Assembly (NCBI GenBank): GCA_913048465.1
Contig: CAJWVO010000003.1
Span: forward strand, 55,804 to 119,803
Length of the DNA stretch: 64,000 nucleotides
Source: an uncultured Nitrosomonadales bacterium
Lineage (GTDB): Bacteria > Pseudomonadota > Gammaproteobacteria > Burkholderiales > Methylophilaceae
Reading direction: 5' to 3'
Part shown: piece after piece, positions 9,443-18,152 of the stretch
Position numbering within the stretch: position 1 is the stretch's first letter
Layout of the letters: each line of letters begins with the position of its first letter
Made by a program: the position numbers and the translations under genes
Notes under the pieces: generated by a model
Seen by the model: the letters and a program-made list of their open reading frames with translations, nothing else
Database searches by the model: none
Told to the model about the DNA's origin: nothing

Positions 9443-10216
9443 TTAATTATTGGTGGCAGATGAAACTAATTCTTCTTCAGTAAATGGCTCATACCCGTCT
9501 GATAATAAATTTTCATCATCGTAATCGACAGATCCATCAGAATCATTTACAAGATTGTTACGATATTGCAGGTAAGCATCACGCTGGAATGCATAAGGAT
9601 CAATTGAGGCTTCTTCAAGGATGTCAGAGGCATTGAGCAATTCCGTTCTTGCGTCAATAAATTGACCAAGTCTTACTTGGTTTCTAGTCCTGACATCACT
9701 GATGTAACTGATCGGATCAAAATATAAGGTATCTGCAACTAACCCAAAACCATCTCTAATGGTTGAAGGCCCAAAAAATGGAATAACAATATAAGCACCT
9801 GAACCTACACCCCAATGTCCTAGTGTTTGACCAAAATCTTCTTTACGTCTTTCTCCACCAGTCATTGTATGAACATCAACGAAGCCTAAAATACCAATGG
9901 TGGAGTTAATGGCAACCCTGCTTGCATCATTCAGTGCATGTTTGACTTTGAATTGGAGAAGGTCATTAATAACGGTAATAATATCTCTAATGTTGTTGAA
10001 GAAATTATTAACTCCTTTGACAATAAAAGATGGCGCTACGGCTTTGTACCCTTTGGCTACTGGTTTAGCAACATTATCATCAAAAGCTGTGTTGAATTTA
10101 TATATTCCACGATTCATGCTTTCCAATGGATCTGGGTTGTTTGTTGTAGCACAGCCTCCTAGAATAAGGATTAAAACCAACAAGGTGAAATGTTTACAGA
10201 TATTCTTAATGTTCAT
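9443..10216 (-). CDS. mlaA: MlaA (VacJ) outer-membrane lipoprotein
   Basis: MlaA sits in the outer membrane and extracts mislocalised phospholipids for the Mla retrograde transport system. The 257-aa product begins with a lipoprotein signal peptide ending LILGGC, with Cys at about residue 22. It then has the family signatures PLESMNRGIYKFN, KPVAKGYKAV, VNNFFNNIRDI and the segment FGQTLGHWGVGSGAYIVIPFFGPST. The acidic C-terminus (about 220-257) is a common variable tail. The other mla genes are not in the window. Only 11 nt separate its stop from that of the convergent pmbA. Confidence 0.96.
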   Translation of the reverse strand: MNIKNICKHFTLLVLILILGGCATTNNPDPLESMNRGIYKFNTAFDDNVAKPVAKGYKAVAPSFIVKGVNNFFNNIRDIITVINDLLQFKVKHALNDASRVAINSTIGILGFVDVHTMTGGERRKEDFGQTLGHWGVGSGAYIVIPFFGPSTIRDGFGLVADTLYFDPISYISDVRTRNQVRLGQFIDARTELLNASDILEEASIDPYAFQRDAYLQYRNNLVNDSDGSVDYDDENLLSDGYEPFTEEELVSSATNN

Positions 10217-10294
10217 TAGGCATATTATCTAATAATTTATCTGTTAAGTCTTAGATGTTTTAAAAAATATTTCACGATAATAGATATATTTTAA

Positions 10295-11716
10295 TTAATG
10301 TTGTTTTTTTGCAACATCATTAATATTTTCAAACATTTTTAATGCCTTTTGTCTTTGGACCGCATGATCAATAATAGGCTTTGGGTAATTCTTTGGATTA
10401 AATTTCATATGAGGCTCGTGAATATTTTTTTTATCAAATTCACTTAATTCGGGCACGTATTTCTTTATAAATTTCCCATCACTGTCAAATTTTTGTGACT
10501 GGAGTAATGGATTAAAAATTCTAAACCATGGCTGGGCATCGCAGCCAACCGAGGCTGCCCATTGCCAACCGCCATTGTTTGCAGAAAAATCATAGTCAAT
10601 TAATTTCTCTTTAAAATATTCTTCGCCCCATCTCCAATCAATCAAAAGATCCTTGGTTAAAAAAGAAGCAACAATCATTCTTAATCGATTATGCATATAG
10701 CCTGTTGTGTTTAATTGTCGCATGGCTGCATCCACTATCGGAAAACCTGTCATACCTTGCTTCCACGATTCAAAAAAGGACTCATTATTTTCATATTGCA
10801 AATTATCGTATTGTTGTTTGAAAGAGTGACCATCCTGTACGTGAGAAAAGTTAACAATGATCTGGGAATAAAAATCACGCCAAATTAACTCGTTTAACCA
10901 TGACTTTGATCCAGATGTTGAATAATTTTGTAAACAAATATTTGCTATTTCTCTAATAGAAATAGTTCCAAATCTGTTATGAACAGAGAGGTATGAAACA
11001 CCTTTGATTGCAGGAAAATTTCTTGTTTGATCATAATGCTCAAGCCTATCTTTAAATTCATTAATTTGATTCTGTATGTCTTGATGAGTGGTAGCAATCT
11101 GAAAAGATGAGATATTTGAACTGTCAAAACCAATACCATTAAGTGTCAACGTATTATCAATGTGAAATATTTCAAAAGTTATGTCATCCAGCTTGTATGA
11201 ATTTATTCCTGAACCGCTCATAAGTAATTTTTCAAGGTGATTATTTCTATAAGGCGAAAATACAGAGTAATGTGTGTTGTTTTTTGTCACAATCTCATCC
11301 GCTTCAAAGAGGACTTGATCTTTGAAAGAATGGAATGTTTTATTTAATCCTAATAATTTTTTTTGGACATCGTTATCACGATTTATCCCATATTTCTCAT
11401 AATCTCTATTTACAAAAACAGCATTAGCATTTATCGACTCCGCTAGTTTTGGTATTTCATGGACAGGGTCGCCAAATAGTATCCAGATGTCAGAACCGTA
11501 TTGTTTTAGAGTTTGCTTAATGTCTTGTAATATTTGATAAATAAAATCGACTCTCTGATCATTTTTATTTTTAAGCTTACCCAAAATATTTGTATCGAAA
11601 ACAAAGCAAATGCTGATCGAGTTTGATTGACAAGCAGCCTCGTATAAAGCAGTATTGTCATGGAGGCGGAGGTCTCTTCGAAGCCATACTAATGATTTTA
11701 AAAAAGGTTTATTCAC
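10295..11716 (-). CDS. phrB: Deoxyribodipyrimidine photolyase
   Basis: Light-driven FAD enzyme that splits UV-induced cyclobutane pyrimidine dimers. The protein starts MNKPFLKSLVWLRRDLRLHD, matching the class I photolyase N-terminus, and carries the FAD/DNA region NELIWRDFYSQ, PIVDAAMRQLNTTGYMHNR and the signature NNGGWQWAASVGCDAQPWFR. I chose GTG at 11714-11716, which overlaps the rlmH stop by 8 nt. An upstream in-frame TTG (11767) would add residues lying within rlmH and not matching the family. The length of 473 aa is normal. A photolyase fits a sunlit habitat. Confidence 0.95.
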   Translation of the reverse strand: MNKPFLKSLVWLRRDLRLHDNTALYEAACQSNSISICFVFDTNILGKLKNKNDQRVDFIYQILQDIKQTLKQYGSDIWILFGDPVHEIPKLAESINANAVFVNRDYEKYGINRDNDVQKKLLGLNKTFHSFKDQVLFEADEIVTKNNTHYSVFSPYRNNHLEKLLMSGSGINSYKLDDITFEIFHIDNTLTLNGIGFDSSNISSFQIATTHQDIQNQINEFKDRLEHYDQTRNFPAIKGVSYLSVHNRFGTISIREIANICLQNYSTSGSKSWLNELIWRDFYSQIIVNFSHVQDGHSFKQQYDNLQYENNESFFESWKQGMTGFPIVDAAMRQLNTTGYMHNRLRMIVASFLTKDLLIDWRWGEEYFKEKLIDYDFSANNGGWQWAASVGCDAQPWFRIFNPLLQSQKFDSDGKFIKKYVPELSEFDKKNIHEPHMKFNPKNYPKPIIDHAVQRQKALKMFENINDVAKKQH

Positions 11717-12173
11717 GATGGTATGGGAGATTATTGATAATAGAATACGATCTATAAATTTGTTCAATTAAAAAGACTTTAACCAACTGATGTGGCAAAG
11801 TTAAATTGGATAGACTCATCACCAGGTTGCTTTTATCAAGAACAGTCTGGTCCAGTCCATCAGCACCACCAATAATAAAATTTATATTTGAATGATTTAA
11901 CATGATTTTTTCCAGCTGTTGTGACATTTCAACAGATGAAAAAGTTTGTCCTTTTTCATCCAAAGTAAAAACAAAAGCATTGCTATCAATTTTTGAAAGA
12001 ATGTTTTGTGACTCAAGCTCTTTCTTGATTTTAATATTCTTATCTTTTGATTTTAACTGAAGGTTGATCCACTCAATCTTTGAATATGCAGAGACCTTGT
12101 GTGAGTAGAAGTCAATTAAATGATTTATTTCTTTACCAGGTTGTGAACCAATGCTGATTATTTTGATAATCAA
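11709..12173 (-). CDS. rlmH: 23S rRNA pseudouridine-1915 N3-methyltransferase
   Basis: RlmH is a SPOUT methyltransferase that methylates pseudouridine 1915 in helix 69 of 23S rRNA on the assembled ribosome. The 154-aa protein has FVFTLDEKGQTFSS, the SAM-binding trefoil segment INFIIGGADGLDQ, and the C-terminal signature LTLPHQLVKVFLIEQIYRSY with PYHRE at the end. The start is TTG at 12171-12173, abutting the rsfS stop directly (TAATTG). The rsfS-rlmH pairing is conserved across bacteria. Confidence 0.96.
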   Translation of the reverse strand: MIIKIISIGSQPGKEINHLIDFYSHKVSAYSKIEWINLQLKSKDKNIKIKKELESQNILSKIDSNAFVFTLDEKGQTFSSVEMSQQLEKIMLNHSNINFIIGGADGLDQTVLDKSNLVMSLSNLTLPHQLVKVFLIEQIYRSYSIINNLPYHRE

Positions 12174-12497
12174 TTATGATTGCCAAAGCTCTTCAAGATT
12201 AAAGTAGGCTCTTGTGGTTGGCAGCATGATATGAACAAGAACTTCGCTGAGGTCAACTAAAACCCATTCTCCGTCTCCTTCACCTTCGATATTTGCCACA
12301 CTTTTACCAATATCCTTAAGGGTGTCTTTTAAATGCCTGGCTAATGCTTTGGTTTGTCTATTAGAATTGGCTGATGCAATGATCATATAATCAGTAATAG
12401 ATGTTTTTTTTCGTACATCAATCACAGTAATATCAAAAGCTTTAATGTCTTCTAGAGAGTTGACAATGATTTGATTTAATTGTGTTCCTGAAGTCAA
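12174..12497 (-). CDS. rsfS: Ribosomal silencing factor RsfS
   Basis: RsfS binds L14 on the 50S subunit and blocks 30S joining under starvation. The 107-aa product shows the conserved block DIKAFDITVIDVRKKTSITDY, MIIASANSNRQTKALARHL and GEGDGEWVLVDLSEVLVHI. The start is TTG at 12495-12497, just after the panD stop with a 3-nt gap. In most bacteria nadD precedes rsfS; here panD does. Expression probably comes from the panD promoter (-10 at 12915-12920). Confidence 0.95.
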   Translation of the reverse strand: MTSGTQLNQIIVNSLEDIKAFDITVIDVRKKTSITDYMIIASANSNRQTKALARHLKDTLKDIGKSVANIEGEGDGEWVLVDLSEVLVHIMLPTTRAYFNLEELWQS

Positions 12498-12500
12498 ATT

Positions 12501-12881
12501 TTAGGCAGCTTGAATGTCGATGGAGTTTTTTGTAATGGTAATGTTATTCTCACTATCAACATAAACCAATGAAGGCGAATATTTTTCTAATTCAATTTCA
12601 TTATAATCTGCATAGGTCGCGATAATAAGCATATCACCAGGATTAGCTTTATGAGCGGCAGCACCGTTAATTGAAATAATGCCCGAACCCTGTTCAGCTG
12701 AGATGGCATAGGTGGTAAATCTTTCGCCATTAGTAATGTTGTAAATAGCAATTTGTTCATACTCATTGATATTTGCTTCTTTAAGTAAATTAATATCTAT
12801 GGCACATGAACCCTCATATTCCAATTCAGAGTGAGTAACCGTTACTCGATGTAACTTTGATTTCAACATTCTTCTTAACAT
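12501..12881 (-). CDS. panD: Aspartate 1-decarboxylase proenzyme
   Basis: PanD decarboxylates aspartate to beta-alanine for pantothenate. It is made as a proenzyme that self-cleaves between Gly and Ser to form a pyruvoyl group; the cleavage site [12 protein letters not shown] is visible near residues 23-25. Other motifs are [10 protein letters not shown] and [19 protein letters not shown]. The length of 126 aa is standard. The preferred start is ATG at 12881, with a second ATG four codons on. It lies 52 nt downstream of panC and has its own good promoter. Confidence 0.96.
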   Translation of the reverse strand: MLRRMLKSKLHRVTVTHSELEYEGSCAIDINLLKEANINEYEQIAIYNITNGERFTTYAISAEQGSGIISINGAAAHKANPGDMLIIATYADYNEIELEKYSPSLVYVDSENNITITKNSIDIQAA

Positions 12882-12914
12882 AAAGTTAAAACACCAAATA
12901 ATTTGTAAGACGCT

Positions 12915-12943
12915 ATTATAAACTCAGATATATTTAGATGCAA
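12915..12943 (-). promoter_or_regulatory. Sigma-70-type promoter for panD
   Basis: On the minus strand the sequence TTGCAT (12938-12943), a 17-nt spacer and TATAAT (12915-12920) match the sigma-70 consensus closely. The -35 lies over the last codons of panC, and transcription would start about 25 nt upstream of the panD ATG. This would let panD-rsfS-rlmH-phrB be transcribed independently of panBC. Predicted from sequence only. Confidence 0.65.
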
Positions 12944-13761
12944 AATTCAATATTATCAATTAAGCGAACCTTCCCTAAATATGCAGCAACGAGTGCAACT
13001 AGTTTTCTTTCACTATGATGGGGTACTAATAAAGTTTTTTGTGATCGTATCGACACATAATCTATTTTCCAGCCATTATCCTGTAGTTCTTTAGCAACTT
13101 TTTGCTCTATTGAACACAGATCAGAAATTGTTTTTAAATTTGATTTGATGTAAGTCAGTTGTTGGTGAAGCATTGAGGCAACAGGCAGATATTTTTTTGC
13201 AATTAGTGAGTTTCTCGAGCTCATAGCAAGCCCCGATTGTTCTCGTTCAGTATTTACTGCTAATACTTTAATAGGGTAACAAAAATCATTTAAAAACTTT
13301 TTTAAAATAAATAATTGTTGATAATCTTTTTTACCTAGTAGCAAATAACTCGGTCGAATTACATTGCAAAAACGAGCTACGATACTTATGACACCTTCAA
13401 AATGACCAGGTCTACTTTTGTCACATAAATCATGCTTTATTTTTTTTAAATCAAACGTAAAGGGGTTGTTGATTGCATTCATTTGTTCTTTATTGGGAAC
13501 AAAAACAATGTCAACATTTTCTTTTTGTAACTTAATAAGATCTTCTTTAAGAGTTCTTGGATAAGATTTAAAGTCGGCTGAACTATTAAATTGGATTTCA
13601 TTAACAAAAATTGAGACTACTACTAATTTATTTAGACTACGCGCTTTACGAACTAATGCTAAGTGCCCATCATGCAAGTTACCCATTGTGGGCACAAAAG
13701 CAATTTCTTTTTTTTGTGAAACAAACTTGTTCAACTCCAGAATACTTTTAATAGTCTTCAT
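12934..13761 (-). CDS. panC: Pantothenate synthetase
   Basis: PanC joins pantoate and beta-alanine with ATP through a pantoyl-adenylate. The 275-aa protein has the N-terminal FVPTMGNLHDGHLALVRKA (HIGH-like nucleotidyltransferase motif), VSIFVNEIQF, the segment KSRPGHFEGVISIVARFCNV, LGKKDYQQL and the KMSKS-like SSRNSLI. The ATG at 13761 overlaps the panB stop (TGATG); a TTG one codon upstream is also possible. The enzyme looks complete and functional, in contrast to the divergent panB beside it. Confidence 0.95.
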   Translation of the reverse strand: MKTIKSILELNKFVSQKKEIAFVPTMGNLHDGHLALVRKARSLNKLVVVSIFVNEIQFNSSADFKSYPRTLKEDLIKLQKENVDIVFVPNKEQMNAINNPFTFDLKKIKHDLCDKSRPGHFEGVISIVARFCNVIRPSYLLLGKKDYQQLFILKKFLNDFCYPIKVLAVNTEREQSGLAMSSRNSLIAKKYLPVASMLHQQLTYIKSNLKTISDLCSIEQKVAKELQDNGWKIDYVSIRSQKTLLVPHHSERKLVALVAAYLGKVRLIDNIEFCI

Positions 13762-14456
13762 CAAGTTTTTTTAAAAAAATTAATTAGGTTTTTGAAGGCA
13801 GCACTTTGTTGATTAATATTGATTTTTATTTCCTCACCCTTTAGTAAACCAAGTGCTGCATACATTACGTCAACTTTTCCATTACAGAAATTTGTATTTT
13901 TATAACCAACCAATGGTATTGAGACATTCTCAGATACTTTTTTATTTGCTGCTGTCGACATCTTTGACAAGACAATCAGTTTTGCCCCAGAATATTCATG
14001 TTCTTTTGCTATTCGTGCATATTCACTTGGTGTATTTTTTGGCGAGTACTTTTGAGGTGTGATGCCAATATGAGTACAAATAGCTATATTTTTTTTTGTT
14101 AATGTGGCGACTAGATGATTAATCTCACCATGACCTTCTATTTTTATTATATCTGCACCAAATTTAGTTAGCTTTTTCGCATGAGATATGGCTAGCTGAT
14201 TATTTGTTAATGAGTGTGATGGGAGGTCAGCGATGATAGGTAATGACGTTACTTTTTTAATTATTTTTAGAATCTCTATTAAATTTTTTAGATTTACATC
14301 AGCGGTATTTTTATAACCTAAATTGAGAATTCCTGTTGAGTCTCCAACTAAAATAGCATCACAACCTAGAAGGTTTGCAATAGTAGCAGATGTTGCATCA
14401 TAACAACTCATGATTTTTAAAAAATTATTTTTTTTAACTTTTAATTTTTTACTCAT
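13761..14456 (-). CDS. panB: Divergent 3-methyl-2-oxobutanoate hydroxymethyltransferase (PanB-like)
   Basis: PanB adds a hydroxymethyl group from 5,10-methylene-THF to ketoisovalerate to give ketopantoate. The N-terminal two thirds fit the family: LVGDSTGILNLGY (Asp39), IIADLPSHS (Asp77), KIEGHG (Lys105, Glu107) and HIGITPQ (His129) match the metal and substrate ligands. The usual VLE catalytic Glu (Glu181 in the E. coli enzyme) aligns with Ser164 in IVLSKMS, and the GIGAG loop that follows reads VGYKNTN. At 231 aa it is also about 30 residues short. Its place upstream of panC supports the name, but activity is doubtful. It could be altered, decaying or repurposed. Confidence 0.8.
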   Translation of the reverse strand: MSKKLKVKKNNFLKIMSCYDATSATIANLLGCDAILVGDSTGILNLGYKNTADVNLKNLIEILKIIKKVTSLPIIADLPSHSLTNNQLAISHAKKLTKFGADIIKIEGHGEINHLVATLTKKNIAICTHIGITPQKYSPKNTPSEYARIAKEHEYSGAKLIVLSKMSTAANKKVSENVSIPLVGYKNTNFCNGKVDVMYAALGLLKGEEIKININQQSAAFKNLINFFKKT

Positions 14457-14460
14457 GTTA

Positions 14461-15111
14461 TTAGATTACCCGAGGATTAAAAAACTCTCTTGTAGACGAT
14501 AATTGCTCAATTTTTTCAACTAACATTGAAATAGCTCCAGGATCATCAATAATATCTAGGTTTTCGTTATTCACAATTAAAAGTTTTTGATTATATTTAA
14601 AATGAAAAAAGTTGCTGTAAGCTTCAGCAATTTTTTCTAGGTACTCTGTAGAAATAGTTTTTTCATAGTTGATGCTTCGTCTTTCCACCCTTTTTTTTAA
14701 TAACTCTACAGGCGTTTGAAGATAAATTACCAGATCTGGTTTTGGAACTTTAAGCTCCAGAAACTGATAAATTTGTTTATAAAGTTTTAGTTCTTCCTCA
14801 TCTAAGTTGAGTTGGGCAAAAATTGGATCTTTATAAATAAAAAAGTCTGACACCGTGCCCTTATGAAAGAAATCATTTTGTTTTATGTCATTGATTTGCT
14901 CAGCTCTTTGAAAAAGAAAAAATAATTGAGTGGGAAGAGCATACTGAGACATGTTTTTGTAAAACTTAGGAAGAAAAGGATTTTGGTCAGCTTTTTCTTT
15001 AATGAAATTAGAGCCAAAGTTTTCACTTAGCATTCTTGATAAAGTCGATTTGCCAGAGCCAATCGGTCCTTCAACAACAATATAAGGATATTTCTTAAAG
15101 GGATTAATCAT
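14461..15111 (-). CDS. Deoxynucleoside kinase
   Basis: A 216-aa member of the deoxynucleoside kinase family (deoxyguanosine/deoxyadenosine-kinase type), which phosphorylates salvaged deoxynucleosides. The P-loop GPIGSGKST lies at residues 15-23. The family segment LFFLFQRAEQ is present, as is TVSDFFIYKDPIFA (equivalent to the DRS/DRY region). PDLVIYLQTPVELLKKRVERR precedes the lid. The substrate cannot be fixed from sequence. The folK-dNK-panB order is common in Betaproteobacteria. The start overlaps folK by 8 nt. Confidence 0.92.
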   Translation of the reverse strand: MINPFKKYPYIVVEGPIGSGKSTLSRMLSENFGSNFIKEKADQNPFLPKFYKNMSQYALPTQLFFLFQRAEQINDIKQNDFFHKGTVSDFFIYKDPIFAQLNLDEEELKLYKQIYQFLELKVPKPDLVIYLQTPVELLKKRVERRSINYEKTISTEYLEKIAEAYSNFFHFKYNQKLLIVNNENLDIIDDPGAISMLVEKIEQLSSTREFFNPRVI

Positions 15112-15586
15112 TAATTATGTTTATAGTTTTTATGTCAAGTTTACCTAAAAATTCTTTGAGGTTGTTTATTTTGGGTATTTTTATTGATGGCTCAATTTCA
15201 AGTAATGGAATCATTACAAATGCCCTTTCTAGCATTCTAGGGTGGGGGATAACTAACTCTTTTTCATTAACACATAAATCATCAAATAAAAGAATATCGA
15301 TATCAATGGTTCGAGGTCCATTGAATATTTTTTTTATTCTTTTTTGTTTTTTTTCAATCTCTTGAAAGTGTTGCAATAATTCTTTTGGTAATAAATTGGT
15401 TTCAATTGATATAACTTGGTTAAAAAAATTTGGTTGATTTAAATAACCAACAGGAAGTGATTCGTATACATTTGATTTTTTTTGAACAGAGGTTTTTTCT
15501 ATATTGTTGATTGAAAAAATGGCATCCTTTAATTGTTTAAGAGGATTTGACATGTTACTTCCTAAACCTAAATATACCGTATGCAT
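15104..15586 (-). CDS. folK: 2-amino-4-hydroxy-6-hydroxymethyldihydropteridine pyrophosphokinase
   Basis: FolK (HPPK) transfers pyrophosphate from ATP to the pterin alcohol in folate synthesis. At 160 aa it has standard length. Signatures are YLGLGSNMSNPLKQLKDA at the N-terminus, SLPVGYLNQPNFFNQV, and the metal/ATP motif GPRTIDIDILLFDD followed by IPHPRMLERAFVMIPLLEI. It begins 2 nt after the pcnB stop and overlaps the kinase gene downstream, so it is part of one transcription unit. Confidence 0.97.
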   Translation of the reverse strand: MHTVYLGLGSNMSNPLKQLKDAIFSINNIEKTSVQKKSNVYESLPVGYLNQPNFFNQVISIETNLLPKELLQHFQEIEKKQKRIKKIFNGPRTIDIDILLFDDLCVNEKELVIPHPRMLERAFVMIPLLEIEPSIKIPKINNLKEFLGKLDIKTINIIND

Positions 15587-15587
15587 A

Positions 15588-16793
15588 TTACTCTTTAGTT
15601 ATCAGCAATATTTTTCTTGATGCTTCATCAGCTTCTTGCCATTTTGTCCACCATTCACCATATCTTTTTTCTTCTAGATCAGAGTTGCATCTCAGAAGAA
15701 GAAAATCATAGGCAGCTCTAAACCTTGGATGATTGGAAAGCCTGTAAACAGATCTTGTTTTAAGCTTTGTAAATCTGGGTTGCAGTCTCCAAATTTCTGA
15801 GATGTATTTAATAAAACGATTATGGATAAAAATATTTGGATCTGTTTTATTAAAGAAATGTTTAATTTGGGTATCTAATGTTAGATTAGAATCATTATTC
15901 TTCAGTGAATGATTAAAAGCATCCCATAAAATCACAGCCATTAGAAAGCCTGGGTTGACAGTCTTATCTGCCTTAACCCTTGTGTCTGTATTACTCATCC
16001 CATGAATAAGAAGACTATTTTTATCTAGGGAATGATTCGATAAAAAAGGAAAAAATAAGTCAAGCAATTGATATTCTTTTAACACGAAGATACTTTTCTT
16101 TGCATGGCCCGTTAAAAAGAACTTCATCATTTCATCAAAAATTCTTGAGTAAGGGATATTGTCTAAGAGTGGGATGAACTTTTTTATATTGCCTAATGTT
16201 AATCCCAGATTAAATTCAAGTTTTGCATGAAAACGGATTGCTCTCAAAAGTCTTACGGGGTCTTCATTGATTCTTTGTTCAGGATTTCCAATAAAATTAA
16301 TATTCCTATTTTCAATATCTTTTTTGCCATTAAATGGATCAAATAAATGATTATTTATTGGGTCATAAAAAATAGCATTCATTGTAAAGTCTCGCCTCTG
16401 AGCATCTTCTTCAATTGTTCCGAACGCGTTATCCTGAACCACTCCATTTCTTAGCTTATTCACCTCAGAAGGTTTTTTTCTAAATGTAGAAACTTCAATA
16501 ATTTTTCTATCAATCCTCACATGAACAATCTTGAAGCGTCTGCCAATAACTCTGGAATTTTTAAAAATGGCAGTGACTTGATCTGGATGTGCATTGGTAG
16601 CGATATCAAAGTCTTTTGGTTGAATATTAAGAAGTAAATCTCTTATACATCCTCCAACCATATAAGCTTGAAAGTCATATTGTTGTAACTTTCTAATTAC
16701 TTCTAATACGAAGCTTGGTATCGATTTATTATTTAAAGAATACTGATTAGAAAGTTTTTTATTAGCAGGGCTTGATGTCAACTTCGCTTCCAA
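15588..16793 (-). CDS. pcnB: Poly(A) polymerase I
   Basis: PcnB adds 3' poly(A) tails that promote RNA decay; it belongs to the class II nucleotidyltransferases shared with CCA-adding enzymes. The signature AYMVGGCIRDLLLNIQPKDFDI contains the GG and DxD elements (written here as VGGCIRDL and KDFDI). ATNAHPDQVTAIFKNSRVIG and RRDFTMNAIFYDP follow, with EDPVRLLRAIRF in the neck. Its place before folK is typical of pcnB, which favours it over cca. The start is TTG at 16793, overlapping the preceding gene by 16 nt; another TTG lies four codons on. Length 401 aa, slightly shorter than E. coli. Confidence 0.9.
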   Translation of the reverse strand: MEAKLTSSPANKKLSNQYSLNNKSIPSFVLEVIRKLQQYDFQAYMVGGCIRDLLLNIQPKDFDIATNAHPDQVTAIFKNSRVIGRRFKIVHVRIDRKIIEVSTFRKKPSEVNKLRNGVVQDNAFGTIEEDAQRRDFTMNAIFYDPINNHLFDPFNGKKDIENRNINFIGNPEQRINEDPVRLLRAIRFHAKLEFNLGLTLGNIKKFIPLLDNIPYSRIFDEMMKFFLTGHAKKSIFVLKEYQLLDLFFPFLSNHSLDKNSLLIHGMSNTDTRVKADKTVNPGFLMAVILWDAFNHSLKNNDSNLTLDTQIKHFFNKTDPNIFIHNRFIKYISEIWRLQPRFTKLKTRSVYRLSNHPRFRAAYDFLLLRCNSDLEEKRYGEWWTKWQEADEASRKILLITKE

Positions 16794-17320
16794 AGTGTAT
16801 CTGGAACATTATTTTCTTGATTCAGTGTCCTGGCCAGAACAAAAAGGAAGTCTGATAGGCGGTTGAGATAATACATTGAGGAACTATTAATCTCTTCAAT
16901 TTCTTTCAAATTAATACAGTTTCTTTCAGCACGGCGACATACTGTTCTTGCGACATGGGCGAGAGCGGCTTGTTTTGAACCACCAGGCAAAATAAATTCT
17001 TTTAATGGTGGAAGTTTTTGATTCATTGCATCTAGCTCAATTTCTAAAAAATCAACCCTTTTTGAATCTAACAGTTTATGACTTGGAATAGACAATTCAC
17101 CACCAATGTTAAACAAGTCATGTTGTATTTCTGTGAGTGTAGTTTTGATTTTTTCAGGAACAGCTTCTGTAAGAATTAAACCAATGATGGAATTTAATTC
17201 ATCAATTGATCCGAGGCACTCCACCCTGGCTGAATTTTTTTTAACGCGTTGTCCGTTACCAAGGGATGTCTCTCCATTGTCTCCAGTTTTAGTATAAATA
17301 TGTGTTAATCTATCAGCCAT
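16778..17320 (-). CDS. Cob(I)yrinic acid a,c-diamide adenosyltransferase, PduO type
   Basis: PduO-type adenosyltransferases convert cob(I)alamin to adenosylcobalamin. The 180-aa protein shows the N-terminal IYTKTGDNGETSLGNGQRV, the VECLGSIDELNSIIGL helix, and the active-site run FILPGGSKQAALAHVARTV followed by CRRAER. The C-terminal segment YYLNRLSDFLFVLAR is also typical. It is the first gene of the minus-strand run toward phrB, divergent from murI with a 31-nt gap. No B12-dependent enzyme or B12 synthesis gene is in the window, so it probably adenosylates salvaged corrinoid. Confidence 0.93.
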   Translation of the reverse strand: MADRLTHIYTKTGDNGETSLGNGQRVKKNSARVECLGSIDELNSIIGLILTEAVPEKIKTTLTEIQHDLFNIGGELSIPSHKLLDSKRVDFLEIELDAMNQKLPPLKEFILPGGSKQAALAHVARTVCRRAERNCINLKEIEEINSSSMYYLNRLSDFLFVLARTLNQENNVPDTLWKRS

Positions 17321-17351
17321 AATTTTTGATCGTCTTTATAATAAACATTAT

Positions 17352-18152
17352 ATGAAATTTATGGCTCAAGATACACCAGTAATTATAATTTTTGATTCAG
17401 GCTTGGGCGGCACATCTATCCTAAAAGAAATAATTTCTTTGAATTTAAGCCAGCAATTAATCTATGTAGCCGATAATCAGAATCTACCATACGGTCTTCA
17501 AACCAAAGATTTTATTGAAAATAGAGTATGTGAGATATTTTCTAGTTTAAATCAACAATATCATATTGAAGCAGCAGTTATTGCATGCAATACAGCCACT
17601 GCCTATGTGGCAAATTCATTAAGAGCTAAGTTTAAATTTCCAATAGTAGCAATGGAGCCTGGCATTAAACCTGCAATCACTTTAACTAAAAATAATAACA
17701 TTGGTATATTGGCGACTGAGGGAACAATTAAAAGCTCAAGATTTATCTCTCTTGTTGATCGATTCACATCAGATCAGCATAAAATTTGCATCATACCGGG
17801 TCTGGGCTTAGTTGAAGAAATAGAGAACCAGTCGACATCCGATATAAAGTTAGACGCCATTCTATTACCTATTATTAAACAATTACTTCAAGATAAGGTG
17901 GATACGTTAGTTTTGGGATGCACTCACTACCCACTCATAAAAAATAAACTGAAAAAGCTACTCCCAGAAATACAGATTGTCGATACGACAAAAGCTGTAT
18001 TGAAAGTGTTAACTAGATATATTGATCAGATACATCCTTCAGAGAAAAAAACTATTTTATTTATGATGAGTAAAGATAAAAAATCTTATTTATCTAAAAT
18101 TAAGAAGCTGACAGATTACTCAAAAATAGAGCAAATAGAATTTGTTAAATAA
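17352..18152 (+). CDS. murI: Glutamate racemase
   Basis: MurI supplies D-glutamate for peptidoglycan. The 266-aa protein has the N-terminal FDSGLGGTSILKEI, the first catalytic cysteine in IACNTATAY (Cys79), and the second in VLGCTHYPLIK (Cys190), with CTH typical of the family. Two start codons are possible: ATG at 17352 and ATG at 17361; I kept the first. The 3' end overlaps the convergent zinc-finger gene by 8 nt. Confidence 0.97.
   Translation: MKFMAQDTPVIIIFDSGLGGTSILKEIISLNLSQQLIYVADNQNLPYGLQTKDFIENRVCEIFSSLNQQYHIEAAVIACNTATAYVANSLRAKFKFPIVAMEPGIKPAITLTKNNNIGILATEGTIKSSRFISLVDRFTSDQHKICIIPGLGLVEEIENQSTSDIKLDAILLPIIKQLLQDKVDTLVLGCTHYPLIKNKLKKLLPEIQIVDTTKAVLKVLTRYIDQIHPSEKKTILFMMSKDKKSYLSKIKKLTDYSKIEQIEFVK

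Noticed and set aside
11717..11767. 5' extension of phrB to TTG 11767
   Set aside because: These residues lie inside rlmH and do not match photolyase N-termini; GTG at 11716 matches the family start.
13761..14456. panB as a frameshifted pseudogene
   Set aside because: The frame is continuous with no internal stop, and most ligand residues are kept, so it is reported as divergent rather than broken.
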